A DNA stretch of 29,121 nt from Limnochordia bacterium (GCA_023230925.1 JALNWK010000037.1:1-29121); one strand, 5' to 3'; counted from the first letter of the stretch, positions 15,260 through 24,274 are shown. Notes: a model not told the origin generated them from the sequence alone. Made by a program: numbers and translations.

Positions 15260-17719
15260 CTACTTTATCTCTGCCGGTGCAGGCTCTTCCATCCGGCTAA
15301 AAACAATCTTGTTATCCACAGCATCTACTTGAATGATGTCACCATCTTTGAACCGACCCTCCAGGATCTGATCCGCCAAGGGGTTCTCCAAGAGACGTTG
15401 AATTGCCCGGCGTAGCGGACGGGCCCCGAACTTACGATCAAATCCTTCGTTGATAAGGATTTCCTTGGCCTCATCGGTGACGACGATTTGGACGTTCTGC
15501 TCCTTCAATTGCTCTGCGGTTTCCTTGAGCATGATATCGGCAATCTGCTTGATATGCTCTCGGCTTAGGGCATGGAAAACTATGATTTCGTCAATCCGGT
15601 TGAGGAATTCCGGTCTAAAGGTCCGGCGCAGGGAGTCGATCACTTTCTTGCGCATCTTCTCATAGCTTTCCTTCTCATCCACGGTAACCCGGAAACCAAT
15701 TGCAGATTCCTGTTCGATCTCGCTAGCCCCAACATTTGAGGTCATGATTAGGACAGTGTTGCGAAAACTAACCGTACGCCCTTGGGCATCTGTCAGACGT
15801 CCGTCCTCTAGAACCTGCAGTAAGATGTTAAATACCTCAGGATGAGCCTTCTCGATTTCATCTAGAAGGACTACTGAGTAAGGTCGTTTTCTTACCTTTT
15901 CCGTCAGCTGTCCCCCTTCTTCGTAACCGACGTATCCAGGGGGCGCTCCCACCAATCGCGCCACAGTGTGCCGCTCCATGTACTCACTCATATCCAAGCG
16001 AATCATGGCGTCCTCATCACCAAATAGGGCTTCGGCTAAAGCCCGGGCCAGTTCTGTCTTACCCACACCGGTGGGTCCTAGGAAAATAAAGGAGCCAACA
16101 GGCCGCTTTGGGTCTTTTAGCCCCGCATAGGCACGTCGAACGGCCTTCGCCACGGCACTGACGCCTTCACTCTGTCCAATGACCCGTTTATGCAGTTCCT
16201 GCTCAAGATTCAGCAACCGCTCAGCTTCTTCTTGGGTCAACTGTTTCACAGGAATGCCCGTCCAGCTACTTACTACTTCGGCAATATCCTCTTCGGTCAC
16301 TGTACCCTCAGAACGATTATTGGTACTCTTCCACTCGCTACGGCTGGTTTCCAACTCTGCTCGTAGTTTCTGCTCCTTATCCCGTAATTTGGCCGCCTTT
16401 TCAAACTCCTCATTCCTGATCGCGGCATCCTTTTCCAGGCAGGCCTCTTCGATCTCTTTTTCTAACTGTTTTAGTTCAGGCGGAGCGACTAGTCCCTTTA
16501 GGCGTACCTTCGATGCAGCTTCATCCACCAAGTCGATGGCCTTATCCGGTAAGAACCGATCGGTAACAAAGCGACTAGATAGTTGAGCTGCAGCGTTTAG
16601 CGCTTCATCGGTGATTTTGACACGGTGATGGGCTTCGTACCGATCCCGTAGTCCGGCTAGGATCTGAATGGTCTCCTCCACCGTTGGCTCATCTACTAGG
16701 ATAGGTTGAAATCTGCGCTCTAATGCCGCATCTTTTTCTACATACTTACGGTACTCATCAATTGTTGTCGCCCCAATAGTCTGGAGTTCACCCCGGGCGA
16801 GGGCAGGCTTTAAAATATTGGAAGCATCAATTGCTCCTTCGGCCGCACCTGCTCCCACGATGGTATGCATCTCATCTATGAAAAGGATCACATTGCCCGC
16901 ACCGCGAATCTCATCAATAACTTTCTTCAGACGCTCTTCAAACTCACCCCGGAACTTGGATCCGGCAACCATCGCCCCTAAATCCAAGGTGACCACTCTC
17001 TTATTCAGAAGCAATTCCGGTACGTCACCATCGACAATACGCTGGGCTAACCCTTCGGCAATGGCGGTCTTCCCAACACCCGGTTCTCCGATAAGACAAG
17101 GATTATTCTTGGTCCGACGGCTTAGAATCTGCATAACCCGTTCAATCTCTTTTTCCCGACCGATCACTGGATCAAGTTTTCCTTCCTCAGCCTGTTCGGT
17201 TAAATCCCGTCCAAACTGGTCAAGGGTCGGTGTTTTGGCATCCTTCTTACTTTGCCGCATCCCCTTCTTGGTGCTGGCTGCCCCGCCGTTAAGCAGTTCC
17301 ACCACCTGATAGCGAATCTTATCCCCATCGGCACCTAGGTTCTTTAGAACTTGGGCGGCCACTCCTTCCCCTTCCCGAATCAGGCCCAATAGGATATGCT
17401 CGGTTCCTACGTAGGTGTGGCCAAGCCGTCGTGCCTCCTCAAAGGACAACTCCAGTACCCGCTTAGCCCTAGGGGTAAAGCCAACTACCTGTCCCATGAG
17501 TTTGGCATCGCCCCGTCCAATAATGCTCTCAACCTCTTGTTGCACCCGCTCTAGGCTAATGCCCACCCCTTGTAGAGCCTTGGCTGCAATACCATCACCT
17601 TCTGCAATCAGACCCAACAGAATATGCTCAGTACCCACCACATTATGACCAAGCCTTCTGGCCTCTTCTTGAGAGAGTACGATTACTTTCTGTGCTCTTT
17701 CGGTAAATCTGCTGAACAT
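15260..17719 (-). CDS. clpC: ATP-dependent Clp protease ATPase subunit ClpC
   Basis: 819 residues, full length. Two N-terminal repeats bind adaptors and arginine-phosphorylated clients (ARRLGHNVVGTEHILLGL, repeated near residue 80). AAA module 1 has Walker A GEPGVGKTA and Walker B VILFIDEMHT; the middle coiled-coil/UVR segment reads EEFEKAAKLRDKEQ; AAA module 2 has GPTGVGKTEL and VVLLDEIEKAHPE. It unfolds substrates for ClpP, which is not in the window. The ATG at 17719 (MFSRFTERAQ) has GGAAGGTG about eight bases upstream; the longer ORF from a TTG at 17743 overlaps mcsB and is rejected. Co-transcribed with ctsR-mcsA-mcsB. Confidence 0.97.
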   Translation of the reverse strand: MFSRFTERAQKVIVLSQEEARRLGHNVVGTEHILLGLIAEGDGIAAKALQGVGISLERVQQEVESIIGRGDAKLMGQVVGFTPRAKRVLELSFEEARRLGHTYVGTEHILLGLIREGEGVAAQVLKNLGADGDKIRYQVVELLNGGAASTKKGMRQSKKDAKTPTLDQFGRDLTEQAEEGKLDPVIGREKEIERVMQILSRRTKNNPCLIGEPGVGKTAIAEGLAQRIVDGDVPELLLNKRVVTLDLGAMVAGSKFRGEFEERLKKVIDEIRGAGNVILFIDEMHTIVGAGAAEGAIDASNILKPALARGELQTIGATTIDEYRKYVEKDAALERRFQPILVDEPTVEETIQILAGLRDRYEAHHRVKITDEALNAAAQLSSRFVTDRFLPDKAIDLVDEAASKVRLKGLVAPPELKQLEKEIEEACLEKDAAIRNEEFEKAAKLRDKEQKLRAELETSRSEWKSTNNRSEGTVTEEDIAEVVSSWTGIPVKQLTQEEAERLLNLEQELHKRVIGQSEGVSAVAKAVRRAYAGLKDPKRPVGSFIFLGPTGVGKTELARALAEALFGDEDAMIRLDMSEYMERHTVARLVGAPPGYVGYEEGGQLTEKVRKRPYSVVLLDEIEKAHPEVFNILLQVLEDGRLTDAQGRTVSFRNTVLIMTSNVGASEIEQESAIGFRVTVDEKESYEKMRKKVIDSLRRTFRPEFLNRIDEIIVFHALSREHIKQIADIMLKETAEQLKEQNVQIVVTDEAKEILINEGFDRKFGARPLRRAIQRLLENPLADQILEGRFKDGDIIQVDAVDNKIVFSRMEEPAPAEIK

Positions 17720-17739
17720 ATGCCTGTCACCTTCCTCCT

Positions 17740-18813
17740 TCAATTATTGTTCTGCTTACCGCTACTTCTTATTCTCTCTCGCACTAGAGCCGCCCGGTAA
17801 GCATCCCGCTCATGGGCATCCATATCCCGCCCCATGATCTCCTGCAAATGCGCAGGCCTAATACTGACCAGTAGTTCCTGTAACATAGCTGGCTCCAGTT
17901 GTTCAACTAGCTTTAGATCAATCCCTAACCGTACATCACTTAAAAGCTCCAGGGCCTCTGTAGTATTAATCAAGCGAGCGTTAGCCAGGATACCCAGGGA
18001 ACGGTATACCCGATCCTCAAGCTGTAGCTTCGCATCCTTCAGCAACTGCTCCCTGGCACTACGCTCCTGCTCAATCACCTGTTTAGTGATGTTTTCAAGA
18101 TGCTGTATAATCTCCTCTTCCGTAACACCTAGAGTAACTCGGTTGGATATTTGGTAGATGTTCCCCGATGATTGGGTCCCTTCCCCATACAACCCTCTTA
18201 CCGCCACCCCAAACTGAGAGATGGCCGATAACACTCCTTGAGACTGGTTACTGATCCCAAGGGCAGGTAGATGAAGCATAACCGATGCCCTCATGCCCGT
18301 TCCCACGTTGGTTGGGCAGCAAGTCAAATAACCAACTCGATCGGAAAAGGCATACTCCAACCGCGATTCATAGTAGTCGTCGATATCATCACACAGTTCC
18401 CATGCGGCCCTTAGCTGCAGGCCGGGAAAAATCACTTGCAGTCGTAGGTGATCCTCTTCGTTAACCATAATACTGACAGCTTCATCTTCCCGCAAACAGA
18501 CCGCCTTGTGTTTGACGTTCTCCGCATGATTGGGGCTGATCAAATGGCGTTCCACAAGCAATTGACGCTGCAGCGGCGAGATCTCCGACAGGGCCACGAA
18601 TCGGTACTGACCTAATCTTTCACCGTCTTCGGCAACGGGTTTTACCAACTGCCCCACACGCTTTAACTCATCATCCGAGGCAACCATAGGAAAGGGGATA
18701 CCATCTATATTTCGGGCCAAGCGAATCCTACTAGCCAACACAATATCATTGGCTGGTCCCTTACCCCGCATCCAATAACTCATGTTACTGCGTAGCAAAT
18801 CTTCCAAACCCAT
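17740..18813 (-). CDS. mcsB: protein-arginine kinase McsB
   Basis: 357 residues, related to guanido kinases. It phosphorylates arginines on damaged proteins and on CtsR, marking them for ClpC. Seen: ASRIRLARN (27-35), NEEDH with the acidic pair at 119-120, the catalytic cysteine region CCPTNVGTG (165-173), and RGLYGEGTQSSGNIYQISN. The downstream phospho-arginine-sensing RP-D-A type segment is present as RPAHLQEIMGRDMDAHERD. GGGAGG precedes the ATG. It starts four bases after mcsA ends. Confidence 0.96.
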   Translation of the reverse strand: MGLEDLLRSNMSYWMRGKGPANDIVLASRIRLARNIDGIPFPMVASDDELKRVGQLVKPVAEDGERLGQYRFVALSEISPLQRQLLVERHLISPNHAENVKHKAVCLREDEAVSIMVNEEDHLRLQVIFPGLQLRAAWELCDDIDDYYESRLEYAFSDRVGYLTCCPTNVGTGMRASVMLHLPALGISNQSQGVLSAISQFGVAVRGLYGEGTQSSGNIYQISNRVTLGVTEEEIIQHLENITKQVIEQERSAREQLLKDAKLQLEDRVYRSLGILANARLINTTEALELLSDVRLGIDLKLVEQLEPAMLQELLVSIRPAHLQEIMGRDMDAHERDAYRAALVRERIRSSGKQNNN

Positions 18814-18817
18814 GGTC

Positions 18818-19327
18818 CTAACCTCCCAGTCCGGTATGATCTTCTAGTGCGCGCAACTGATCACGGATAACTGCAGCTTTCTCATATTCCTCCCGGGCAA
18901 TAGCTTCTTGCAGCTGAGCCCTTAGCTGTTCTATCCTTCGCTTTTCCTTAATCGCCTCTCCGGCTCGGTTAGGTACCTTCCCCGTATGCTCCGTGCTCTT
19001 TTGCACTCTGTGTAGAATCGGCAATAGCTGATTATCGAAAGTACGGTAGCACTGACTACAACCTAACCTTCCAGCATTTCGAAAGTCTGTGATACTCATT
19101 CCGCAAAGGGGACAGCGATTGGTTTCTGCCACAGCTAAGTTGTGCTGACTGGTTTCAAAAAGTCCACTAATCAAGTTCTGAAAGCCAAAGGTAGGTTGAA
19201 TTGTAAACTCCAGTTCACCCGACTCCTTGGCGCATTCCTGGCATAGGTGCATCTCACTTTTCTTGTTGTTGACAATCTTAGTTAGGTGTACCGTCGCCAT
19301 CCGCTTATTACATTTTTCGCAGATCAT
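18818..19327 (-). CDS. mcsA: McsA, zinc-finger activator of McsB
   Basis: 169 residues with four CxxC pairs: C3/C6 (CEKC), C29/C32 (CQEC), then CPLCG and CSQC around 73-95, forming two zinc sites. A UVR coiled-coil motif lies at the C-terminus (REEYEKAAVIRDQLRALE). It activates the kinase McsB and helps release CtsR during heat, metal or thiol stress. The ATG is preceded by GGGAG. Gene order between ctsR and mcsB is as in Bacillus and clostridia. Confidence 0.95.
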   Translation of the reverse strand: MICEKCNKRMATVHLTKIVNNKKSEMHLCQECAKESGELEFTIQPTFGFQNLISGLFETSQHNLAVAETNRCPLCGMSITDFRNAGRLGCSQCYRTFDNQLLPILHRVQKSTEHTGKVPNRAGEAIKEKRRIEQLRAQLQEAIAREEYEKAAVIRDQLRALEDHTGLGG

Positions 19328-19349
19328 CTTCGGATACTCCCTTCGGTGC

Positions 19350-19820
19350 TCACCCCTGGAAATTGCTCTGCAATTCCATCAGCAACGTTATTTTCAGAAG
19401 TGATGCCCTTACATAGTTTGCGATTTCTGGATTATAGTCATTACATTCATACTTGATCAAAGCTTTTAGCAGCACAGCGGTTCTCTCATCCAGAACGTCT
19501 AGCTCAACGAGCTGCTCCAGGATCTCTTCAACTTCCCTTTGAACTAAGGGACGATCAATGCTCAAAATGACATCTTTGATAATCTCTCCACGACTCGGCG
19601 CCATCATCCGCACAATGCGGATGTAGCCTCCGCCCCCCCGCCGGCTTTCTACAACATATCCTTTCTCGGGAGTAAAACGAGTCTGCAGCACATAGTTGAT
19701 CTGCGATGGCACGCAGTCGAACATCTGAGCCAGTTCCTGCCGTCTGATGATTACCATATCTGTGGCCGTACTTACTAGCAGATTCTTAATATGCTGCTCG
19801 ATCAAGTCGGCTATAGTCAT
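19350..19820 (-). CDS. ctsR: transcriptional repressor CtsR
   Basis: 156 residues. The N-terminal winged helix-turn-helix includes LAQMFDCVPSQINYVLQTRF and the glycine-rich wing RRGGGGYIRI, which inserts into the heptad repeats; the C-terminal four-helix domain (IDRPLVQREVEEILEQL) mediates dimerisation and McsB recognition. It represses clp genes until heat inactivates it. GTG at 19823 directly precedes the ATG at 19820; I use the ATG, with AGAGGAAG upstream. Two CtsR boxes in its own leader indicate autoregulation. Confidence 0.95.
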   Translation of the reverse strand: MTIADLIEQHIKNLLVSTATDMVIIRRQELAQMFDCVPSQINYVLQTRFTPEKGYVVESRRGGGGYIRIVRMMAPSRGEIIKDVILSIDRPLVQREVEEILEQLVELDVLDERTAVLLKALIKYECNDYNPEIANYVRASLLKITLLMELQSNFQG

Positions 19821-19904
19821 CACATGCCATCACTTCCTCTCATTCAGCTCATTCAGCCTCCTAAGGGGTCAAACCTTGAGACCTGAATAGTTGATGAACC
19901 TTAA

Positions 19905-19921
19905 CGTCAATGAAGGTCAAA
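19905..19921 (+). promoter_or_regulatory. second, plus-oriented CtsR box in the ctsR leader
   Basis: CGTCAAT-GAA-GGTCAAA fits the CtsR consensus RGTCAAANANRGTCAAA with one perfect heptad and one diverged. It is inverted relative to the box at 19973. A lone GGTCAAA also lies at 19867-19873. Confidence 0.55.
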
Positions 19922-19972
19922 CCGAAAACCGCCTCTTGTCCGTAAACCCTTATAGTAAGGCGTATACGGTCG

Positions 19973-19989
19973 TCTGACCTTCTTTGACC
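19973..19989 (-). promoter_or_regulatory. CtsR operator
   Basis: On the minus strand GGTCAAA-GAA-GGTCAGA matches the CtsR direct-repeat consensus with correct three-base NAN spacing; only one base differs. It lies just downstream of the predicted start of transcription, where bound CtsR would block RNA polymerase. Confidence 0.88.
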
Positions 19990-19998
19990 TTCAACATT

Positions 19999-20029
19999 AT
20001 TATATCATATCGCGCCGGAACCAATGCAA
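19999..20029 (-). promoter_or_regulatory. promoter of the ctsR-mcsA-mcsB-clpC operon
   Basis: Extended -10 TGATATAAT (TATAAT at 20004-19999) with a weak -35 TTGCAT at 20029-20024, 19 bases upstream. The predicted start near 19992 leaves a 170-base leader containing both CtsR boxes. A second, weaker -10-like CTATAA lies at 19955-19950. Confidence 0.6.
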
Positions 20030-20189
20030 GGTCCGGTATTTGCCATTTTAGGCCGTAATCTGGTAATAGAAGTACTTTATGGCGTGTTTGTGCGCTCTAC
20101 GTCCTGATACCACGGCCTAGATTATATTATCTTACTTTGGGTGCAACATTATGAAGGTAAATACATAGGATGATCCCGGATTGAGAAAG

Positions 20190-20259
20190 GCGGGCGTGGT
20201 CAAAGTATGGCATCCGGTCCCACCGGAGGTTAGAGGTGCAAGTCCTCTCGCCCGCTCCA
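20190..20259 (+). tRNA. tRNA-Gly(CCC)-like gene with atypical D and T loops
   Basis: All four helices can be drawn. The acceptor stem is a perfect 7 bp (20190-20196 with 20249-20255), discriminator T, CCA encoded at 20257-20259. The D stem GTCA/TGGC (20199-20202, 20208-20211) closes a loop of only five bases (AAGTA) with no GG. The anticodon loop GTCCCAC has T33, anticodon CCC (20219-20221) and A37; the top pair of that stem is A-G. The T stem AGAGG/CCTCT is perfect but its loop is TGCAAGT, with G where T55 should be. The variable region is three bases. Glycine identity features (G1-C72, C2-G71, C35, C36, U73) are all present. The D-loop/T-loop contacts of elongator tRNAs are lost on both sides, as in staphylococcal non-proteinogenic glycine tRNAs. 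A pseudogene is the alternative. No clear promoter was seen in 20030-20189. Confidence 0.6.
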
Positions 20260-20291
20260 CCGGCCAGAGAAACCTGCTGATGATCCCTTAG

Positions 20292-20314
20292 CCCTTCCGC
20301 GTTTTGCGGAAGGG
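20292..20314. terminator. hairpin between the tRNA-like gene and the phosphate transporter gene
   Basis: Perfect 9-bp GC-rich stem CCCTTCCGC / GCGGAAGGG with a GTTTT loop, placed between two convergent units. Neither side has an immediate T-run, so it is a probable but imperfect bidirectional terminator. Confidence 0.55.
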
Positions 20315-20328
20315 AGTTGTAAACCCTA

Positions 20329-21966
20329 TTATTTTCGTGTAGGACCCTCATTTCTAATGGGTAGCTGATCTGTGAGCACCATGTCAGCAATGTTCGTGGT
20401 ATGGTCACCGATTCTTTCAAGGTTACTAACCATTTCCACATAGATAATGCCGGCTCGGGGTATGCAGACTCCCTCATACATCCGTTTCATGTGTCCCCGT
20501 CGCATATTCTGTTCCATTTCGTCCACATGGTTTTCCAACACCCAAATCTGCCTAGCGGCACTCTTATCATGCTGATTAAGCCCCACGATACTTAACCGCA
20601 TCATTTCCTGCACCAAATCAAACATCTTCGCAATTTGCTCCCAGGCTTCCTCGGAGAACTGAAGCTTCTCCTCCATCATTATCTCAGCAAACTCGGTGAT
20701 GTTATTGGCGTGGTCTGCCATCCGTTCGATGTCATTTACCACCATCATCATTCCTGTAATCCGCACCGACTCAACCTCTGATAGGTTCACGTTTCCAGCA
20801 AGCAACGCAGACATATACTCAATGGTCTCCTCTTGCAGCATGTCTACCGTGTCCTCATTTTGGCGAACCTTCTCGATGGCGCCAAGATCAGACTCCAAAA
20901 AGGCCTTGCGAGCATCTGCTAACATCTGTTCTGCGATGCCGGCCATACGATTGACCTCCTTGGCTGCTAACTCCGCAGAAACACGGGGATACTTAAGGGC
21001 ACTTTTATCCAGGTACTTCACCTTTCTCTCAACCACTTCTTCCTCCCCAGGAACCAGCCATACCAAAAGCTTTACAAAGCGCCCCACAAATGGCAGGAAG
21101 ATCAGTGTATTAATCATATTAAAGAGAGTATGCGCATTTGCCAGCTGCCTTGATACAGAAGTGGCGGTATGGCTCACTACGTATGTAAAGGGCCCCAAAA
21201 TAAGCAGGAACAAAAGCACCCCAAAGGTGTTAAACAGGATATGAGCTAATGCTACACGTTTTGCGGTTAGGCCGCCGCCAATAGAGGCAAGCAATGCGGT
21301 AAAACAAGTACCAATATTGCTTCCCAAAACTAAGGCAATACCCGACTCGAGGGAGATTAGATCCTGCATCGCCAAAGCGACAATTACCGCGGTAGCAGCA
21401 CTACTGCTTTGAATCACCGCGGTGAAAACAGCACCTATGGCAATACCGAGTAAGGGATGCCGGGCAAATTGGGCGATGGTCTCTGTGAAATAGGCACTTT
21501 CCTTTAGCGGTCCAAGGCTTGAGGACATAACACCCATCCCGTAAAACAGAAGACCGAATCCGAGGATACTCTCCCCGGCCAATTTCCATTTCTTTGATTT
21601 GGACAACAGGTGAATCAGAAAGCCAATGGCAATCGCAGGTAAAGCCAGATTTGTCAGTTTGAAAGAAATCATCTGGGCGGTAACCGTTGTACCAATATTT
21701 GCCCCGAGAATCGGGCCAATGGTCTGTTCTAAAGATAGCAACCCCGCCTTGACAAACCCGACAAGCATGACTGTGGTGGTACTACTACTTTGCACTAGCA
21801 CCGTTAGGACTAAGCCTGAGAGTACTCCTACAAAGGTGTTGGATGTTAAGAAGTTGAGAATATTTGTTAGCTTTCGACCAGCCATCCGCTGTAAACCGTC
21901 AGCCATTTTTTGCAGGCCATAAAGAAACATCGCCAGCCCACCGGCAACGCCGATAACAATACCCAT
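20329..21966 (-). CDS. Na/Pi-cotransporter family protein fused to a PhoU domain
   Basis: 545 residues. Residues 1 to about 310 are the membrane part, with the two inverted repeats each carrying the QSSS signature (VLVQSSSTTTVMLVGF near 57 and AVIQSSSAATAVIVAL near 185) and GANIGTT/GSNIGTC motifs. Residues about 340-530 are a PhoU-like helical domain (VNDIERMADHANNITEF, SNLERIGDHTTNIADMV). Likely role: sodium-driven phosphate movement across the membrane, with the PhoU part sensing phosphate status; direction unknown. AAGGAAGG precedes the ATG by about eight bases. It is a single-gene unit between ctsR and the metalloprotease locus. Confidence 0.92.
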   Translation of the reverse strand: MGIVIGVAGGLAMFLYGLQKMADGLQRMAGRKLTNILNFLTSNTFVGVLSGLVLTVLVQSSSTTTVMLVGFVKAGLLSLEQTIGPILGANIGTTVTAQMISFKLTNLALPAIAIGFLIHLLSKSKKWKLAGESILGFGLLFYGMGVMSSSLGPLKESAYFTETIAQFARHPLLGIAIGAVFTAVIQSSSAATAVIVALAMQDLISLESGIALVLGSNIGTCFTALLASIGGGLTAKRVALAHILFNTFGVLLFLLILGPFTYVVSHTATSVSRQLANAHTLFNMINTLIFLPFVGRFVKLLVWLVPGEEEVVERKVKYLDKSALKYPRVSAELAAKEVNRMAGIAEQMLADARKAFLESDLGAIEKVRQNEDTVDMLQEETIEYMSALLAGNVNLSEVESVRITGMMMVVNDIERMADHANNITEFAEIMMEEKLQFSEEAWEQIAKMFDLVQEMMRLSIVGLNQHDKSAARQIWVLENHVDEMEQNMRRGHMKRMYEGVCIPRAGIIYVEMVSNLERIGDHTTNIADMVLTDQLPIRNEGPTRK

Positions 21967-22104
21967 TGCATGACCTTCCTTTTAGTATTTTTTCTCAGCT
22001 GTAAGCTTTTCCACCTTGTACAATACCATAAAACCCATCTCATTTACAGTTCTTTTGGGAAATTGCCATGTCCTTTGTCGGAGGATACTCTAGGATGCCA
22101 TAAC

Positions 22105-22150
22105 CAAGAAAACAAAGTCCCTACTGCACTGTAGGGACTTTGTTTTCTTG
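22105..22150. terminator. strong intrinsic terminator after the metalloprotease genes
   Basis: A perfect 20-bp inverted repeat (22105-22124 with 22131-22150) around a six-base loop. Each arm has a GC core next to the loop and an A-rich or T-rich outer part ending TTTGTTTTCTTG, so it can serve both strands. It lies 25 bases after the stop of the gene ending at 22175. Confidence 0.9.
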
Positions 22151-22174
22151 ACTGGACTAGACGACCAGTTCTCT

Positions 22175-24274
22175 TTAGTTTCTCACTGTTCTTACCCGGG
22201 AAGTGTATTCAATTTTACCTAAGGCAACCTCTCCGTGGGAAATAACCCTCCCATCAACGATAATACGTAGGTAACTCGTCCCTGTACTTTCAAATTCCTG
22301 GCCCTTGAGGATAATCTTGCACCAGTCGAGCCCTGTCCCATAGACCTGCTCCGTAAAGTGTAGAGGGATCCAATGGATCATATCTGCCGATACCTCAACT
22401 GCAATACCCTCAGGCTGCGGTCTTTTCGTGTATAGAGTAATCGCAAAGTCACGTACATCCACAGCTTCATAGACTACATACTCTACATCCACACCGGTGC
22501 AGAGCAATCGATCATCATCATCAAAGAACTCCGCCCTATTTCCGGTATCGTGCCTCCAACCTGAAGAGCATTCTAAATAGTTCGAACGCTTGATAGTACC
22601 AAACCATGGTGACTCTTGAGGGGCCCGGAGATGATCCTCGGTTCGCTGCCAGTTATCTAAGAAGACTTCTACCGAATGACTCTTTTTGAGTACACCGTCG
22701 GTAAAGAGCTCAACCGTCAACACATACTCACCGTCATCAAACATGGTCGTATCTAGTACAATCGGCTCCTTTGCCGGGATACCCTCGTAAACCTGGTAAT
22801 CTCCTAGAGAAACCTCAATCACATCTGCGGTTTGACTGGGTACTTGGACAACAATAGAAACCTTTCCCCGCAGGTACTCACCATCTCTAGGTGAAATAAT
22901 ATCAAGGTAGTTGCCACCCCGTAACCGATCATAGATCACCTTCTGATCTATGGACAAAATGGCGCCAACAACGATGGCGATATCCTCCAAAGTCAGGGGG
23001 CTACTGGCTTCTCCTTTGGAGATCAACTGTCTAGCTAAAGTGAAGAAGTCTCTGGTAAAGCCTGGGCCGTAGATTTCCTCCGCCTCTTCAACTAAATGCA
23101 TGGTCTTTCCCATATGACCGGACCAGTGAACTCCCTTGGTCTCATGACCCGTACCCAAGTCCAGATGCTCAAGTTCTCTTTTGGTTTGGCTATATGCATT
23201 GGCAAAGCTAGTCCTTTGCCTTTCCGCATATTCTGTAAAACCCAGCTGTTCACTAAGCCGAGCACCTGCTAAGGAACACCACCCTTCTTCAATTGAAGGA
23301 GGCATCTTGGCAGGCCACACCCACTCATGGGTCAATTCATGACCTAGAACATCAATGACATTTGCTACCTCTCCCAGCACCCCTACACCAATCTCACCGT
23401 GAGCCGAGTAACCACTTCCCCAACAGGCAAGAAGAACGACCCGGAGACCCTCCGGCAGATTATGGCCGTGTAAACCACCGATGAAATCAAAGACTTCATC
23501 CGCGTGCTCGATAATCAGGTCAACGTAGTCCTTGAGAACATCGGAGTAATAGAGGGTAATATCACCGTGTTGCAGAGTATGCTCCGGTAACAGACGCTCT
23601 TCTACTATACCTGTGTCTCCACCCGTTCTATTTACCACCAGGCGGTCCACCAATTTGAAGGCCTCAGAAGAAAGTTGGGAAAAGTCGTTGGTCAGTAATA
23701 TGCCTTCATCGCCAGCTACAGCCAATTGCCCCTTACCGACGGTACCTTCAACCAACACCGGCCGATCATTACCGTCGGTCACCTTTGCCACAAAACCCGG
23801 TCCTAGGATATTCATTGTTTTCCCCGTAACAGTAATCCCCAAAGGTTGTCCTTCTTGGTCCACAAGCTCACCGATGCCGGCTATACCGCTACTTCGAACA
23901 GGCACCTGTAAATAGGTTAGCAAACTAGTTACCGACTCACTTAATCCTCTTCCCGAATCAAGCAGTAACACCCCTCCGCCTGCGTTCAAGAATTTCTTGA
24001 TACAGAACATCTCTTCAGACGTATAGCCCACTATTCTTGATGTTGGCAGGATAATCACGTCATATTGGGCCAGCCGCTCAGATGTCAATACCCGCTCACC
24101 CACGGTCACAAGATAACGATCCCGCAGCATGCGAGCCAAGTCCCATGACATACGAAAGAGAAACTCCCTACTTTGATCTAAATAGACTGCCGGTCTTGTA
24201 TAGGCTCCAGCGACAGTGGAGAGAACCGAAATAGACACAACCACTAATATTAATGCACTGACTAGCGTCCGCAC
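22175..24274 (-). CDS. secreted HExxH metalloprotease-like protein, long form
   Basis: 699 residues, unnamed family. Residues 1-24 form a signal peptide (MRTLVSALILVVVSISVLST...AGA). A Rossmann-like, ThuA/DUF4350-type domain follows at about 28-200 (VYLDQSREFLFRMSWD, YDVIILPTS, NAGGGVLLLDSG). The protease part at about 215-440 carries HELTHEW near 311 and PSIEEGW about 18 residues on, the HExxH plus Glu pattern of gluzincins. The C-terminus has an Ig-like domain (ISPRDGEYLRGKVSIVV) and a beta-sandwich with EVSADMIHWIPL near 640. GGGGG eight bases upstream favours the GTG at 24274; an ATG at 24289 overlaps that site. It is a paralogue of the gene at 24319, 44 bases away. Substrate unknown. Confidence 0.75.
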   Translation of the reverse strand: MRTLVSALILVVVSISVLSTVAGAYTRPAVYLDQSREFLFRMSWDLARMLRDRYLVTVGERVLTSERLAQYDVIILPTSRIVGYTSEEMFCIKKFLNAGGGVLLLDSGRGLSESVTSLLTYLQVPVRSSGIAGIGELVDQEGQPLGITVTGKTMNILGPGFVAKVTDGNDRPVLVEGTVGKGQLAVAGDEGILLTNDFSQLSSEAFKLVDRLVVNRTGGDTGIVEERLLPEHTLQHGDITLYYSDVLKDYVDLIIEHADEVFDFIGGLHGHNLPEGLRVVLLACWGSGYSAHGEIGVGVLGEVANVIDVLGHELTHEWVWPAKMPPSIEEGWCSLAGARLSEQLGFTEYAERQRTSFANAYSQTKRELEHLDLGTGHETKGVHWSGHMGKTMHLVEEAEEIYGPGFTRDFFTLARQLISKGEASSPLTLEDIAIVVGAILSIDQKVIYDRLRGGNYLDIISPRDGEYLRGKVSIVVQVPSQTADVIEVSLGDYQVYEGIPAKEPIVLDTTMFDDGEYVLTVELFTDGVLKKSHSVEVFLDNWQRTEDHLRAPQESPWFGTIKRSNYLECSSGWRHDTGNRAEFFDDDDRLLCTGVDVEYVVYEAVDVRDFAITLYTKRPQPEGIAVEVSADMIHWIPLHFTEQVYGTGLDWCKIILKGQEFESTGTSYLRIIVDGRVISHGEVALGKIEYTSRVRTVRN

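Noticed and set aside
16818..17309. 163-codon plus-strand ORF
   Set aside because: Antisense to the well-conserved clpC reading frame, with no family motif.
19867..19883. Possible third full CtsR box
   Set aside because: Only one heptad (GGTCAAA) is present; the following bases TGAGACC do not match a second direct repeat.
20127..20477. 116-codon minus-strand ORF across the tRNA-like gene
   Set aside because: It overlaps both the tRNA-like structure and the cotransporter in another frame, and its translation has no recognisable features.
20696..21244. 182-codon plus-strand ORF
   Set aside because: Antisense to the Na/Pi-cotransporter gene, whose motifs are unambiguous.
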